This document shows, one piece after another, positions 1 through 8,526 of a DNA stretch of 64,000 nucleotides; position 1 is the first letter of the stretch, and each line of letters opens with the position of its first letter. A program made the translations under genes and the position numbers. Under the pieces are notes generated by a model. That model was given only the letters and a program-made list of their open reading frames with translations. It searched no databases and was not told the DNA's origin. Source of the stretch: JBBRMW01 sp965246845. GTDB lineage: Bacteria; Chloroflexota; Anaerolineae; Aggregatilineales; UBA2796. The stretch is taken from positions 1,612,001-1,676,000 of the forward strand of contig CBDFFR010000012.1 in assembly GCA_965246845.1 (NCBI GenBank). The letters are read 5' to 3'.

Positions 1-1443
1 GGCTGCTACGCCGCAGGAACCTGCTACGTGGTGCTTGTCTATCTGCGGCACGCGCGCGAGCCGGACCCGACCCCCACCCAGCCGGATGAGCAACTGCCGA
101 AAGTCACCGTGCAGCTTCCGCTCTATAACGAGCGCTACGTCGCGCGGCGGCTGATCGATGCGGTAGCCACGCTCGATTACCCGAAGGACCGCCTGCACAT
201 TCAAGTGCTGGACGACTCGACTGACGACACGACCGATCTGATTTACAGCCGCATCGCGCAGTTGCGCGCGGATGGCTACCAGATCGATCTGGTGCGCCGT
301 AAAAACCGGTCGGGCTACAAGGCGGGCGCGCTGGCAAACGCGATGCAGTATGCCAATTCGGATTTTTTCGCGATCTTCGACGCCGATTTCGTCCCGCCCG
401 CGAATTTCCTCAAGCGCACGATACCGTTTTTTCAGGACCCGAAAATCGGGATGGTCCAGACCCGCTGGGGACACCTCAACGCCGATGACAACGTGCTGAC
501 GCGCGGGCAAGCGCTCGCCATCGATGGACATTTCGGCGTAGAGCAGTTCGCGCGCTATCACGGCGGAATCGTCTTCAGCTTTAATGGGACGGGCGGCGTG
601 TGGCGGCGGCAGGCGATTGAAGACGCGGGCGGCTGGTCGGCGGATACGCTCTGCGAAGATTTCGACCTGAGCTACCGCGCGACCTTCAAGGGCTGGAAGT
701 ATGCCTACGTGCGGGATGTCGTCGTGCCGGGTGAGCTGCCCTCGCAGATGGCCTCCTATAAGCAGCAGCAGTCGCGCTGGGCGAAAGGCTCCACGCAGGT
801 CCTCGTGAAGCTGTTTCCGCAACTTTGGACGAACAACGGCATGACGGTTCGCAACCGCATCATGGGCTTTCTGCAAATGATGCAGTATGCCGTGCAGGTC
901 TTCATGCTGCTCATGCTGCTGCTCACGCCGCCAATGGTCGTGCTGGGCGCGTTCGATAACCTGACGGTGATTCCATACAGCCTGCTCGCGTTGAGCGCGC
1001 CGGTACTCTATGGCCTCGGCCAGATTGCGCTCAACCGGGGGAGCTGGTGGCAGCGCACGATCTATTTCCCGACGCTGATTCTGTTTTGCAGCGGCATGTC
1101 GCTCAACAACGGACGCGCGGCGCTCTCCGCGCTGCTCGGCGTGCGGACCGAATTCAAGCGCACGCCAAAATTTCATCAGGACGGACGTACCAACCGCTGG
1201 ATTCGCAGCCAGTATACCGGGGCATTGACCGCGCCGGATATTGGCGGCGAGGCGTTCATGCTGCTCTACAGCATCTTCGGCATGATCCTCTCGCTGCAAT
1301 TCGCGCCTTCAATGGCCGGGTTCATGCTGTTCTACATCCTCGCCTATGGATCGGTCGTCGGCTGGACGTTGTGGGATCGCTGGCAGGTTTTGCGTCCGCA
1401 GCGCGTCGTCGAGCCAGAGACGATCCACCAGATGGGGCGCTAA
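1..1443 (+). CDS. Family 2 glycosyltransferase, cellulose-synthase-like (5' end outside window)
   Basis: The reading frame is open from base 1, so the true N-terminus, probably a membrane segment, lies upstream. Counting from the first visible GTG (base 28), GT-A motifs are in order: DDSTDD at about 62-67, the metal-binding DAD at 118-120, an ED pair at 210-211 (catalytic base) and QQQSRW at 246-251 (acceptor site). After these come several hydrophobic helices (about 280-370 and 410-450). This is the plan of processive or single-addition membrane glycosyltransferases that build polysaccharides or glycolipids from nucleotide sugars. Sugar and acceptor cannot be read from sequence. The gene ends at TAA and is followed by a strong hairpin terminator. 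Family assignment is secure; product is unknown. Confidence 0.9.
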   Translation, partial: GCYAAGTCYVVLVYLRHAREPDPTPTQPDEQLPKVTVQLPLYNERYVARRLIDAVATLDYPKDRLHIQVLDDSTDDTTDLIYSRIAQLRADGYQIDLVRRKNRSGYKAGALANAMQYANSDFFAIFDADFVPPANFLKRTIPFFQDPKIGMVQTRWGHLNADDNVLTRGQALAIDGHFGVEQFARYHGGIVFSFNGTGGVWRRQAIEDAGGWSADTLCEDFDLSYRATFKGWKYAYVRDVVVPGELPSQMASYKQQQSRWAKGSTQVLVKLFPQLWTNNGMTVRNRIMGFLQMMQYAVQVFMLLMLLLTPPMVVLGAFDNLTVIPYSLLALSAPVLYGLGQIALNRGSWWQRTIYFPTLILFCSGMSLNNGRAALSALLGVRTEFKRTPKFHQDGRTNRWIRSQYTGALTAPDIGGEAFMLLYSIFGMILSLQFAPSMAGFMLFYILAYGSVVGWTLWDRWQVLRPQRVVEPETIHQMGR

Positions 1444-1470
1444 CCCGCACCGCAAACGAAGCGTAGAAAA

Positions 1471-1510
1471 CAAAAGCGGGTCGGGTGAATGTTCCCCGAC
1501 CCGCCTTGTT
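1471..1510. terminator. Bidirectional intrinsic terminator between convergent genes
   Basis: A perfect 10-bp stem GCGGGTCGGG (1476-1485) / CCCGACCCGC (1495-1504) with a 9-nt loop is flanked by AACAAAA on the left and CTTGTT on the right, giving a T-containing tail on either strand. It lies between the stop codons of the glycosyltransferase (+) and the small hydrophilic protein (-). Confidence 0.8.
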
Positions 1511-1565
1511 ATACGGTTCACGCAAAACCGAACGCCAATAATGGCGTTCCTGCCGCACATGCGAA

Positions 1566-1907
1566 CTACGAAACCTCGACCTTGACCTTGTTCTTCCCGG
1601 TGGTGGAAGGACCGTCATCGTTTTTGGTTTCGTTCTTGCGCTTCTCCTGCGCCTGCTTGACCTTTTGCACTTCGCCCTCGACAGATTCGCGGGCGCTATC
1701 GATCAGCACCTTGAAGCCTTTTAGAAATTCTTCCTGAGCGTTGCGGCTGTGGTCCTTGAAGCCTTGCGGCACGAGCGCTTGCAGCGCTTTTCCGGTCTCG
1801 TTCACTGCCGCAATCTGGTGATCGAGGAAACGTTGCAGCGGCGGGCGGCTGTCGGGCGCTGTGGATTCGGTTTCCGGTGCGGGGTTGGTGGGCTGTTCGT
1901 CGAACAT
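1566..1907 (-). CDS. Small hydrophilic hypothetical protein (113 aa)
   Basis: I do not recognise a named family. The N-terminus (1-25) is rich in Pro, Thr, Glu and Ser and probably disordered. Residues 26-85 look alpha-helical and amphipathic (FLDHQIAAVNETGKALQALV, then a Lys/Glu-rich helix), and the C-terminus is Lys-rich and polar. There is no signal peptide, membrane segment or Cys. The composition resembles phasin-like or nucleoid/cytoskeleton-associated helical proteins, but that is only a resemblance. It is convergent with the glycosyltransferase and divergent from tilS. The ATG at 1907 is chosen because the preceding frame offers no better start. Confidence 0.6.
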   Translation of the reverse strand: MFDEQPTNPAPETESTAPDSRPPLQRFLDHQIAAVNETGKALQALVPQGFKDHSRNAQEEFLKGFKVLIDSARESVEGEVQKVKQAQEKRKNETKNDDGPSTTGKNKVKVEVS

Positions 1908-1995
1908 GATGTAGCCTCATTTTTCTTGTGGATTATATCCCTTTACATGCGGAACATCCCTGCGGTTGTATCAACGTTGCGTTAATGCGCGATGG

Positions 1996-2001
1996 TACAA
2001 T
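1996..2001 (+). promoter_or_regulatory. -10 element of tilS, leaderless configuration
   Basis: TACAAT ends only 7 nt before the ATG at 2009, so transcription would start at or next to the initiation codon. No Shine-Dalgarno is visible. No convincing -35 box is seen at 17 nt. The same geometry recurs at 29957 and 31740. Confidence 0.5.
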
Positions 2002-2008
2002 GCGCAGC

Positions 2009-3418
2009 ATGAATGGATTGCTCAACCGGGTGCGCCACTATTGCGAGCGGCACCAGCTATTAAATCACGGGAAGATGCTCGTCCTCGCGGTGAGCGGCGG
2101 CGTGGATTCGCTTGCGATGTTGCATATTCTGCACACGCTCGCGCCAGAGTTCGAGATGCGGTTGCATGTCGCAACGCTCGATCACGGACTGCGCGGTGCG
2201 GAAAGCGCAGCGGATACGGCTTTCGTTCGCGAACAGGCCGCAGCGCTCGATTTACCCGTGACAGCAGGCTTTGCCGATGTCGCGGCCTATGCACAGCAGC
2301 ACAAACTGGGGATCGAAGCCGCAGCGCGGCGCGTGCGCTATCGCTTCCTCGCGGATGTCGCGGAGCAGGTTGGCGCGCCCGCGGTCGCGACTGCACATCA
2401 GCAGGAAGATCAGGCCGAAACGCTGCTCCTGCACCTGATTCGCGGCGCGGGGCTGACCGGGTTGCGCGGGATGCAACCGCGGACCGCCCTCCCTGACGGA
2501 ATTGCGCTCGTCCGGCCACTATTGGATACATCGCGCGCCGACCTCGAAGCCTTCCTGAACGAACATGGACTGACCGCGCGCGAGGACGCGAGCAACGCCG
2601 ATACGCGCTACACACGCAACCGCGTCCGCCATGATGTGCTGCCGCTACTGCGCGCGATCAACCCAGCGGTGGTTGCCAACCTCGCGCATACTGCGCAGAC
2701 CCTCACCGTCGATTATGGAGCGCTTCATGCGATGGTCGCAGGATCAGATCGTCGTGAGGCATTCGCGGTGCTTCCACTCTCGGTGCAGCGGCTAGCGATT
2801 CTAGGCAATCACGTCAACAGAGACGATCTGACGCGGTTTGATGTGGATCGCGCCGTTGAATTCATCCTGAATGGCAAGACTGGGGAAAGCATCAAGCTAT
2901 CAAATGGACTGCAAATTAGTTTGTCGTTCAACCACATATTGTTCGACGAGGAACCCGATTGGAACGCACCGGGGCTGGAACCGGGCAGCGTCATACCAAT
3001 CGACCAGTTACCCACTATCGTCGACTTCATGGATGATTGGGAAGTCCGTCTCTCGCGGGGTATTTCGGCGGATGGAGAGTATTACGCGCTCCTGAAAGTG
3101 CCTGCGGATGTACGCCTTGCCTTCCGCACGCGCCGCCGGGGAGAACGCTTTACGCCACACGGCATGGACGGCTATACACAAAGCCTGAGCGACACCTTCA
3201 CGAATATGAAAGTCCCTGCCGCGTGGCGCGACCACGTGCCGCTGCTGACCATTGATGATCAGATTGCGGCCTTCATCGCGCCGACGACGAAGGGCTTAAC
3301 GATTCGCCTCGCACATCCCTACGGTACTGCAAGCGTCACCGACACCGAAATCTTGTTGATGATCTTTCGCCGCCGCAAACTTCCGATTGCTATTGATCCT
3401 TCCTTTATGTACACTTAA
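2009..3418 (+). CDS. tilS: tRNA(Ile)-lysidine synthetase
   Basis: It ligates lysine to the wobble C34 of the CAU-anticodon tRNA(Ile) using ATP, so that AUA is read as Ile. The PP-loop motif AVSGGVDS lies near residue 27, followed by the typical N-type ATP-pyrophosphatase fold. The C-terminal TilS domain is present (RTRRRGERFTPHG, with a partner Trp/Asp-rich stretch). At about 469 aa the length is normal. In-frame ATGs exist at 1985, 2000 and 2009. The last is preferred because a -10 box lies 7 nt upstream and family alignments begin near there. The response-regulator gene follows 35 nt later on the same strand. Confidence 0.93.
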   Translation: MNGLLNRVRHYCERHQLLNHGKMLVLAVSGGVDSLAMLHILHTLAPEFEMRLHVATLDHGLRGAESAADTAFVREQAAALDLPVTAGFADVAAYAQQHKLGIEAAARRVRYRFLADVAEQVGAPAVATAHQQEDQAETLLLHLIRGAGLTGLRGMQPRTALPDGIALVRPLLDTSRADLEAFLNEHGLTAREDASNADTRYTRNRVRHDVLPLLRAINPAVVANLAHTAQTLTVDYGALHAMVAGSDRREAFAVLPLSVQRLAILGNHVNRDDLTRFDVDRAVEFILNGKTGESIKLSNGLQISLSFNHILFDEEPDWNAPGLEPGSVIPIDQLPTIVDFMDDWEVRLSRGISADGEYYALLKVPADVRLAFRTRRRGERFTPHGMDGYTQSLSDTFTNMKVPAAWRDHVPLLTIDDQIAAFIAPTTKGLTIRLAHPYGTASVTDTEILLMIFRRRKLPIAIDPSFMYT

Positions 3419-3453
3419 TACCTCATCCCACATTCAATCATCGAGTTCTCAAT

Positions 3454-4302
3454 ATGGAAGTAGAAAACGGACTTTTGCCCGATGCCAACGCTGCGCACGT
3501 CCTCGTCGTTGATGACGAGGGCGCTATTCGCTATTCGATTAGCAAAACGCTCCAGCGCGTCGGCTATCAGGTCAGCTCCGCATCAAGCGGCGAAGAAGCG
3601 CTGGACCTGATGAACGATCAGGTTTTCGATGTGGTCCTGACCGATATTCGCATGTCCGGTGTGAGCGGCGTCGAACTCCTCTCGCGTATCAAGGAACGCC
3701 AGCCGGATACGGTCGTGATCCTGATGACGGGGTATGCCAGCCTGAGTACCGCCGTCGAAGCACTGCGGCTCGGCGCGCACGATTACCTGATCAAGCCGAG
3801 CAGCAGCCAGGATTTGCGGCAGAGCGTGCAACGCGGCCTCGAGCGCGCGCACAACCTGCGGCGGCGGCGGGCGCTGCTGGATGCTATTCAATTGAACGTC
3901 AAGGAACTGACCGGGACCAGCGCCGAAGCCTCTGCGCGAATGTTGATCCAGTCCCCGCCGCCAATGCAGGCGGTCAACGTCCCGACCTCGACCATGACGC
4001 TCGGTCCACTGACAATCTATCCGGGACGCTACCAGATCAGCGTCGGCGATAACTGGATTCCGCTCACGCCCACCGAGTTCGATTTGCTGCTTTACCTCGC
4101 CGCGCATCGCGGTCGCGTGGTCCCCTGCTTCGAGCTGGTGCGCGAGGTGCGCGGCTATACCGTCGATGAAACCGAAGCGCGTGAGGTGATCCGCCCGCAC
4201 ATCAGCAACCTGCGCCGCAAACTGGAAAAGGCCGGGCAAGACCCCGACCTGATCATCAATGTGCGCGGGATCGGCTATCGTCTGACGGAGACGAACGACT
4301 AG
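3454..4302 (+). CDS. OmpR-type response regulator (REC + winged helix)
   Basis: The receiver domain (about 15-130) has the acidic pair D20/D21, phospho-acceptor D64 (LTDIRM), T92 and K114. The C-terminal winged helix (about 178-279) has the classic recognition-helix run ending in RGIGYRL. The linker of nearly 50 residues is longer than usual, making 282 aa against the normal 220-240. No sensor kinase is adjacent, so this is an orphan regulator or pairs with a distant kinase. It may be co-transcribed with tilS (35-nt gap, no Shine-Dalgarno seen). Confidence 0.92.
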   Translation: MEVENGLLPDANAAHVLVVDDEGAIRYSISKTLQRVGYQVSSASSGEEALDLMNDQVFDVVLTDIRMSGVSGVELLSRIKERQPDTVVILMTGYASLSTAVEALRLGAHDYLIKPSSSQDLRQSVQRGLERAHNLRRRRALLDAIQLNVKELTGTSAEASARMLIQSPPPMQAVNVPTSTMTLGPLTIYPGRYQISVGDNWIPLTPTEFDLLLYLAAHRGRVVPCFELVREVRGYTVDETEAREVIRPHISNLRRKLEKAGQDPDLIINVRGIGYRLTETND

Positions 4303-4306
4303 ATAA

Positions 4307-4331
4307 AGAGGTTGGGCAAGCTGCAACCTCT
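4307..4331 (+). terminator. Short hairpin after the response regulator
   Basis: AGAGGTTG (4307-4314) pairs with CAACCTCT (4324-4331), an 8-bp stem just past the regulator stop codon and overlapping the last codons of the convergent PHP gene. There is no good T-tract, so it is a weak terminator candidate. Confidence 0.4.
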
Positions 4332-5682
4332 ACACCGCTCTTTCTACATAGATTGGGTTCGTCACGGCCAGTAAGTCACCATTCACATCGCGAATCTCGA
4401 CAACACGCCACCGAAACGCTCCTGCTACAGCCCCCCAGGTGAATTCGCCATTTGAGTCTATAGTTTCTTTGCTGACAATGTTACCGTCCACCACATGACG
4501 CAATTTTGCGCCATTCGGAACATCACGCCAGCGGATCGTTAACGTAATCAGCTCATTCGGGAGAGCGTCGCCCATCATGGCGTGTGCGCCAGAAGCTGAA
4601 ACTGCCGTGAAGTCGAGGACCGGACCGGAACTCACGTAATTATGTCCACGCCGGATCGCGTCGAGGATCGCCATCTCGGTGAGCGCTTCTGCGTAGACGT
4701 TGTTGAAGCCGACGCGCAGCCCATCCGGTTGCGGTCCGTGAACATCGGTCCCGGAAGTCGCGGCGATGCGGTAGCCCTCGTTCAGCCACGAATACCATAG
4801 CCTCAACCCCATTTCATTGTAACGCGCCCACTCGCCGCCATTCCAAATCTCGACGACGCGCGCCGAACCCGGCATCATTTCCACGTAGCGCCAATCGCAT
4901 CCGGTGCATTCGGGGTCGCCCGGTGACATCGGGTGTGCGATGACGAACGTACCGCCCGCCGCTTCGACCTCATCCGCGATTTGCGGCATCGAACGTTCGC
5001 CCACCTTCACACGCCAGTCGATCCAGTGGCGCACGCCGAGCGCGAGCGCGTGACCATAATAGGTCGTGAGTTCGATACCACCAAAGGTCAGCATTTCGGC
5101 GGTCGAAAGGCTATCCATCTGCGCGAGCGGCGAGACGGTGTTGTGGTCGGTCAGGACCATGAAATCAAGCCCTGCCCGGCGCGCCGCCGCGACCACATCC
5201 GGTACATCCCAACTGCCATCAGAGTGAATCGTGTGGCTGTGCAGGTCGCCCCGGAACCAGCCCGGTCCGCGCTGCGGGATGACCCCGTGCGGCCAGATCG
5301 TGGCGGGTTCCATAACCGGGTCGGTCGAGGCGTCGGCGGTGAGCGTATACGTGATGTCGCCGTTCGGCACGACCATATGCACGTCGATCACGAGGTCCCA
5401 GACGCCCGCCGGGATGGGTCCCGCGACGTAGCCTGCGGTCGCGAAGGCGGTACTCAGATCGATGACGTTGTTGTCACGGTTGTGGCCCGCGCCGCGAACG
5501 CCCGCCGGGTCGAAGAGCGTCATACTGAGCGCGTTGGCTCCCGGCTGACCGGAAACGAGGCGCGGCGTAAACGCAAGTTCGAGGTGCAGCCGCGTCGTGC
5601 CTTCCGGGACGCTGAACGGGTGCGAGATATGCGTTTTGTTCGCGTTCAGACCCAGCGTGCTTTTGATATTCAAGAGGTTCAT
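4330..5682 (-). CDS. PHP-domain metallohydrolase, CehA/McbA type, with N-terminal beta domain
   Basis: Residues 1-125 look like a beta-sandwich. A PHP metal-dependent phosphoesterase domain follows: HSH at 148-150, HSD near 153-155, TDH at 178-180, then GIEL, VIAHP and GTDVHG ligands. Members of this group hydrolyse phosphoesters or other esters; the substrate is unknown. The start is set at 5682, where AAAGGA precedes the ATG. A longer frame to 5742 would overlap the upstream ABC ATPase gene, whose stop is at 5703. It is the last gene of the ABC operon and is paired with a second, shorter PHP gene at the other end (9973-10884). Confidence 0.85.
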   Translation of the reverse strand: MNLLNIKSTLGLNANKTHISHPFSVPEGTTRLHLELAFTPRLVSGQPGANALSMTLFDPAGVRGAGHNRDNNVIDLSTAFATAGYVAGPIPAGVWDLVIDVHMVVPNGDITYTLTADASTDPVMEPATIWPHGVIPQRGPGWFRGDLHSHTIHSDGSWDVPDVVAAARRAGLDFMVLTDHNTVSPLAQMDSLSTAEMLTFGGIELTTYYGHALALGVRHWIDWRVKVGERSMPQIADEVEAAGGTFVIAHPMSPGDPECTGCDWRYVEMMPGSARVVEIWNGGEWARYNEMGLRLWYSWLNEGYRIAATSGTDVHGPQPDGLRVGFNNVYAEALTEMAILDAIRRGHNYVSSGPVLDFTAVSASGAHAMMGDALPNELITLTIRWRDVPNGAKLRHVVDGNIVSKETIDSNGEFTWGAVAGAFRWRVVEIRDVNGDLLAVTNPIYVERAV

Positions 5683-5702
5683 GAAAGGATTCCTTTTGTG
5701 AA

Positions 5703-6785
5703 TTATTCCCGCGCGATGACCGTCACACTGCCCAGCGCGCAACGTATTTCGCGCGTCTCCCCATTCAACAACGCAAATCGCTGGCTCCCGCCGACATGCA
5801 CGCGCAGCGCATGATCACTCGCGAGCAGACCATCGACAATCACTATCCCGCCCGTCAACACTGCCCGCACCACTTTTACGATGACGATATTGCCGAGCGT
5901 ACCACCTGCACCTTCCGGCAGCACGTCCACATCATCGGCGCGCACGCAGCCATACACCGATTGCCCGACGCGGACTCCTTCGGGCGGCGCTTCGGCCACG
6001 AGCAGCGTATCGGTCCCCTCGATTTGCAATGTCACCTGCGCGCCGGACGCTTTGACGGTGCATGGTAGCAGCGTCGTCGTCCCGATAAAGCTGGCGCTGA
6101 ACACGTTGGCCGGGTGGCGGTAAACTTCGAGCGGCGCGCCCTGTTGCACGATCTCGCCCTGATTCATCAATAGCAGATTATCCGCGACGGTCAACGCTTC
6201 GGCCTGGTCGTGCGTAACCAGCAGCGTCGTACACTTCGTCTCGTGCTGGATTGCGGCAATTTCACCCAAAAGTTCGCCGCGCAACTTGGCATCGAGCGCA
6301 CTGAGCGGTTCATCCAGCAGCAACAAATCCGGCTGCGGCGCGAGCGCCCGCGCGATCACGACACGCTGCGCCTGCCCGCCCGAAAGCTGGTTGTAGCTGC
6401 GGCCTTCCATACCGTCGAGCTGTACCAGCCGCAGCATTTCGCGCACACGGTCCGCGACCCGCGCCTTCGGCCACTTACGCAGCGCGAGCGCCCACGCGAT
6501 ATTCTGGTAAACGGTCATATGCGGGAACATCGACGGACGCTGAAACACCATGCCGAGATTACGGCGAAAGGGTTCCGCGCGCGTAACATCGGTTTCGCCG
6601 ATGAAGACCTGTCCCTCATCGGGCAGCAGCAGCCCCGCGATGCAGCGCAACAGCGTCGTCTTGCCACACCCCGAAGGACCGAGGATCGCCGTCAGCGAGC
6701 CATCCGGGATTTCAACGCTCACCGCTTTGAGCGCATCCACGCCCGCATAGCGCTTGACCAGCCCTTCGACACGAACGCTCGCCAT
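5703..6785 (-). CDS. ABC transporter ATP-binding protein (PotA/FbpC class)
   Basis: Powers uptake together with the two permeases and the binding protein encoded upstream. Walker A GPSGCGKTT (36-44), signature LSGGQ near 135, Walker B LLLLDEP near 155 and the H-loop VTHD are all intact. The C-terminal extension (about 240-360) fits a TOBE domain, typical of polyamine, iron(III), thiamine and phosphonate importers. The gap to the permease stop is 11 nt and to the downstream PHP gene 20 nt, so it is part of one operon. Confidence 0.92.
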   Translation of the reverse strand: MASVRVEGLVKRYAGVDALKAVSVEIPDGSLTAILGPSGCGKTTLLRCIAGLLLPDEGQVFIGETDVTRAEPFRRNLGMVFQRPSMFPHMTVYQNIAWALALRKWPKARVADRVREMLRLVQLDGMEGRSYNQLSGGQAQRVVIARALAPQPDLLLLDEPLSALDAKLRGELLGEIAAIQHETKCTTLLVTHDQAEALTVADNLLLMNQGEIVQQGAPLEVYRHPANVFSASFIGTTTLLPCTVKASGAQVTLQIEGTDTLLVAEAPPEGVRVGQSVYGCVRADDVDVLPEGAGGTLGNIVIVKVVRAVLTGGIVIVDGLLASDHALRVHVGGSQRFALLNGETREIRCALGSVTVIARE

Positions 6786-6796
6786 CTATTGTGAAC

Positions 6797-7594
6797 TCAT
6801 ACGAAAAGGCCGCGAAACTGTTTGCGGAAGACGATATAGAGCGTTTGCACGATCCCGATTACCACCAATTGAATGACCAGCACCATCACCGCCACGCCCG
6901 GCGTGAAGCCAACCTTGCCAATCTCGCGATAAATATAGAGCGCGGCGGTCGCCTGCCCGGACCCCAGAATATAAGCGGGCGTGAAGGACATCGCGGCGGC
7001 GGTGAACGCGATCATCGTCGCCGTGACGAGGCCGGGACCAATCAGCGGGAGCGTCACGCGCACGAAGGTCCTGAGCGGCGGCGACCCCATGACCAGCGCT
7101 GCTTCCTCATACACCGGGTCCACCTGCGCAATCGAGGCTTGGAGCGCCCGCACGACCAGCGGAATCGCGCCCATCGCGGTCCCGATGATGATAATCGGAA
7201 ACGTGCCGCGAATATTCGGGAAGAAGATCGCGACGTAAATCCCGATGGCCGACACATAGGTCACGCCGGGGAAAATGGTCGGCACGAAGATCAGGACGGA
7301 GAGCATCCCGCGACCGCGAAAACGTCGCCGTTCGAGCGCGTAGGCAGCGGGCAGGCAGATCGCCATCAGCAGCAGCGTCGTCCAGAGCGCGAGTTCGAGG
7401 CTGAACCGGATCGCCAGAAAATAGCTCGGCCAGATGATGGTCTGGAACGCATTGAACGTGAAATTGCGCGGCGGGAACGTAATATCGGTCGTGACCGAAT
7501 TCAGCACCATTTGCAGGACAGGCCAGATCAGCACGAACGCGAGCGCAAGCGCCGCAACATTAAGGGTGGTGAGGACCGGACGGGAAAGTTTCAT
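6797..7594 (-). CDS. ABC transporter permease (PotC-like)
   Basis: A 265-aa inner-membrane protein with six predicted hydrophobic helices. The cytoplasmic EAA loop (EEAALVMGSPPLRTF, near residue 160) docks to the ATPase. Its start overlaps the stop of the upstream permease by 4 nt (ATGA), indicating translational coupling. The substrate cannot be inferred beyond the polyamine/iron/phosphonate importer class. Confidence 0.9.
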   Translation of the reverse strand: MKLSRPVLTTLNVAALALAFVLIWPVLQMVLNSVTTDITFPPRNFTFNAFQTIIWPSYFLAIRFSLELALWTTLLLMAICLPAAYALERRRFRGRGMLSVLIFVPTIFPGVTYVSAIGIYVAIFFPNIRGTFPIIIIGTAMGAIPLVVRALQASIAQVDPVYEEAALVMGSPPLRTFVRVTLPLIGPGLVTATMIAFTAAAMSFTPAYILGSGQATAALYIYREIGKVGFTPGVAVMVLVIQLVVIGIVQTLYIVFRKQFRGLFV

Positions 7595-8526
7595 CGTTGC
7601 GCCGCCGGCTCCTGATTACGCAAATACAGAAAAAGTAGAAACGCGCTGATCGCGGTGAGGACGACGCCGAGCGCGGAGGCCATCGGATAATTATAAAATG
7701 GATTGACTTCGCGCTGGATGCGCGTCGCGAGCCAGTTGTTGTTGGGACCGACCAGCACCAGCGGCAGCGTGAACGTCCCGACCGCGCCGGAAATGCTCAA
7801 CAACAGAGTCCCCGTGATGCCCTTCTTCGCAAGCGGAAACGTGATCCGCCAGAAGGTCCCCCACGAATTCGCGCCCATCGTTTGCGCGGCCTCTTCATAC
7901 ATGACATCCACGCCCGCGATTGCGCCGCGAATGAGCAGCACGGAGAGCGTCGGGATCGACATCCAGAGGATGACCGAGGCCGGGTTGCGCGTGAGTTGCA
8001 GCGGTTCGCGAATCAGGCCGAGCGTCATCAGCAGCCAATTGAGCGGACCCTGCGGCGTGAGCGCATAGGCCAGCGCGTATAGCGTAAAAATTTCACCAAA
8101 AATAGGCAGTAAAAACGAGAGTTCGATCAGGTTCTTGCCGAACGCCTTGTACCGTGCGAGGAAGTATGCAATCGGCAGCGCCAGCGAAACCGAGATAGTG
8201 GATGTGAACAGCGCGACGCCGATTGTCCAGACGAGGCTATTCAGATATTCGGGTTCGGTGAAGACCCGCCCGAAATTGACGAGCGTGAAATCCGGCACTG
8301 GCAGCCACATCACGCCTTTGTATAGCTCCCGCGAGTAGAACGCGAACGCGACCTGATAGCCGACCGGTACTGCGAAGACAAACAGCATATAGACCAGTAG
8401 TGGCGCGAGCAGGATCACCGTGCCGCGCGTCAGGCGCGACGAACGGCGCAGCCGCGCGAGGCGGTTGGCGGGTTGGGGGGACGGCTGCCCCCCCGCTAGT
8501 GAAACGGCGGCGCGAACGTCGGTCAT
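7591..8526 (-). CDS. ABC transporter permease (PotB-like)
   Basis: A 311-aa membrane protein. A polar N-terminus of about 35 residues is followed by six hydrophobic helices and the EAA loop EEAAQTMGANSWGTF. The ATG overlaps the stop of the solute-binding-protein gene by one base (TAATG). It forms the heterodimeric channel with the next permease. Confidence 0.9.
   Translation of the reverse strand: MTDVRAAVSLAGGQPSPQPANRLARLRRSSRLTRGTVILLAPLLVYMLFVFAVPVGYQVAFAFYSRELYKGVMWLPVPDFTLVNFGRVFTEPEYLNSLVWTIGVALFTSTISVSLALPIAYFLARYKAFGKNLIELSFLLPIFGEIFTLYALAYALTPQGPLNWLLMTLGLIREPLQLTRNPASVILWMSIPTLSVLLIRGAIAGVDVMYEEAAQTMGANSWGTFWRITFPLAKKGITGTLLLSISGAVGTFTLPLVLVGPNNNWLATRIQREVNPFYNYPMASALGVVLTAISAFLLFLYLRNQEPAAQR

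Noticed and set aside
6791..7615. Plus-strand open frame opposite the ABC permease
   Set aside because: Very Arg/His/Asp-rich shadow of a hydrophobic membrane gene.
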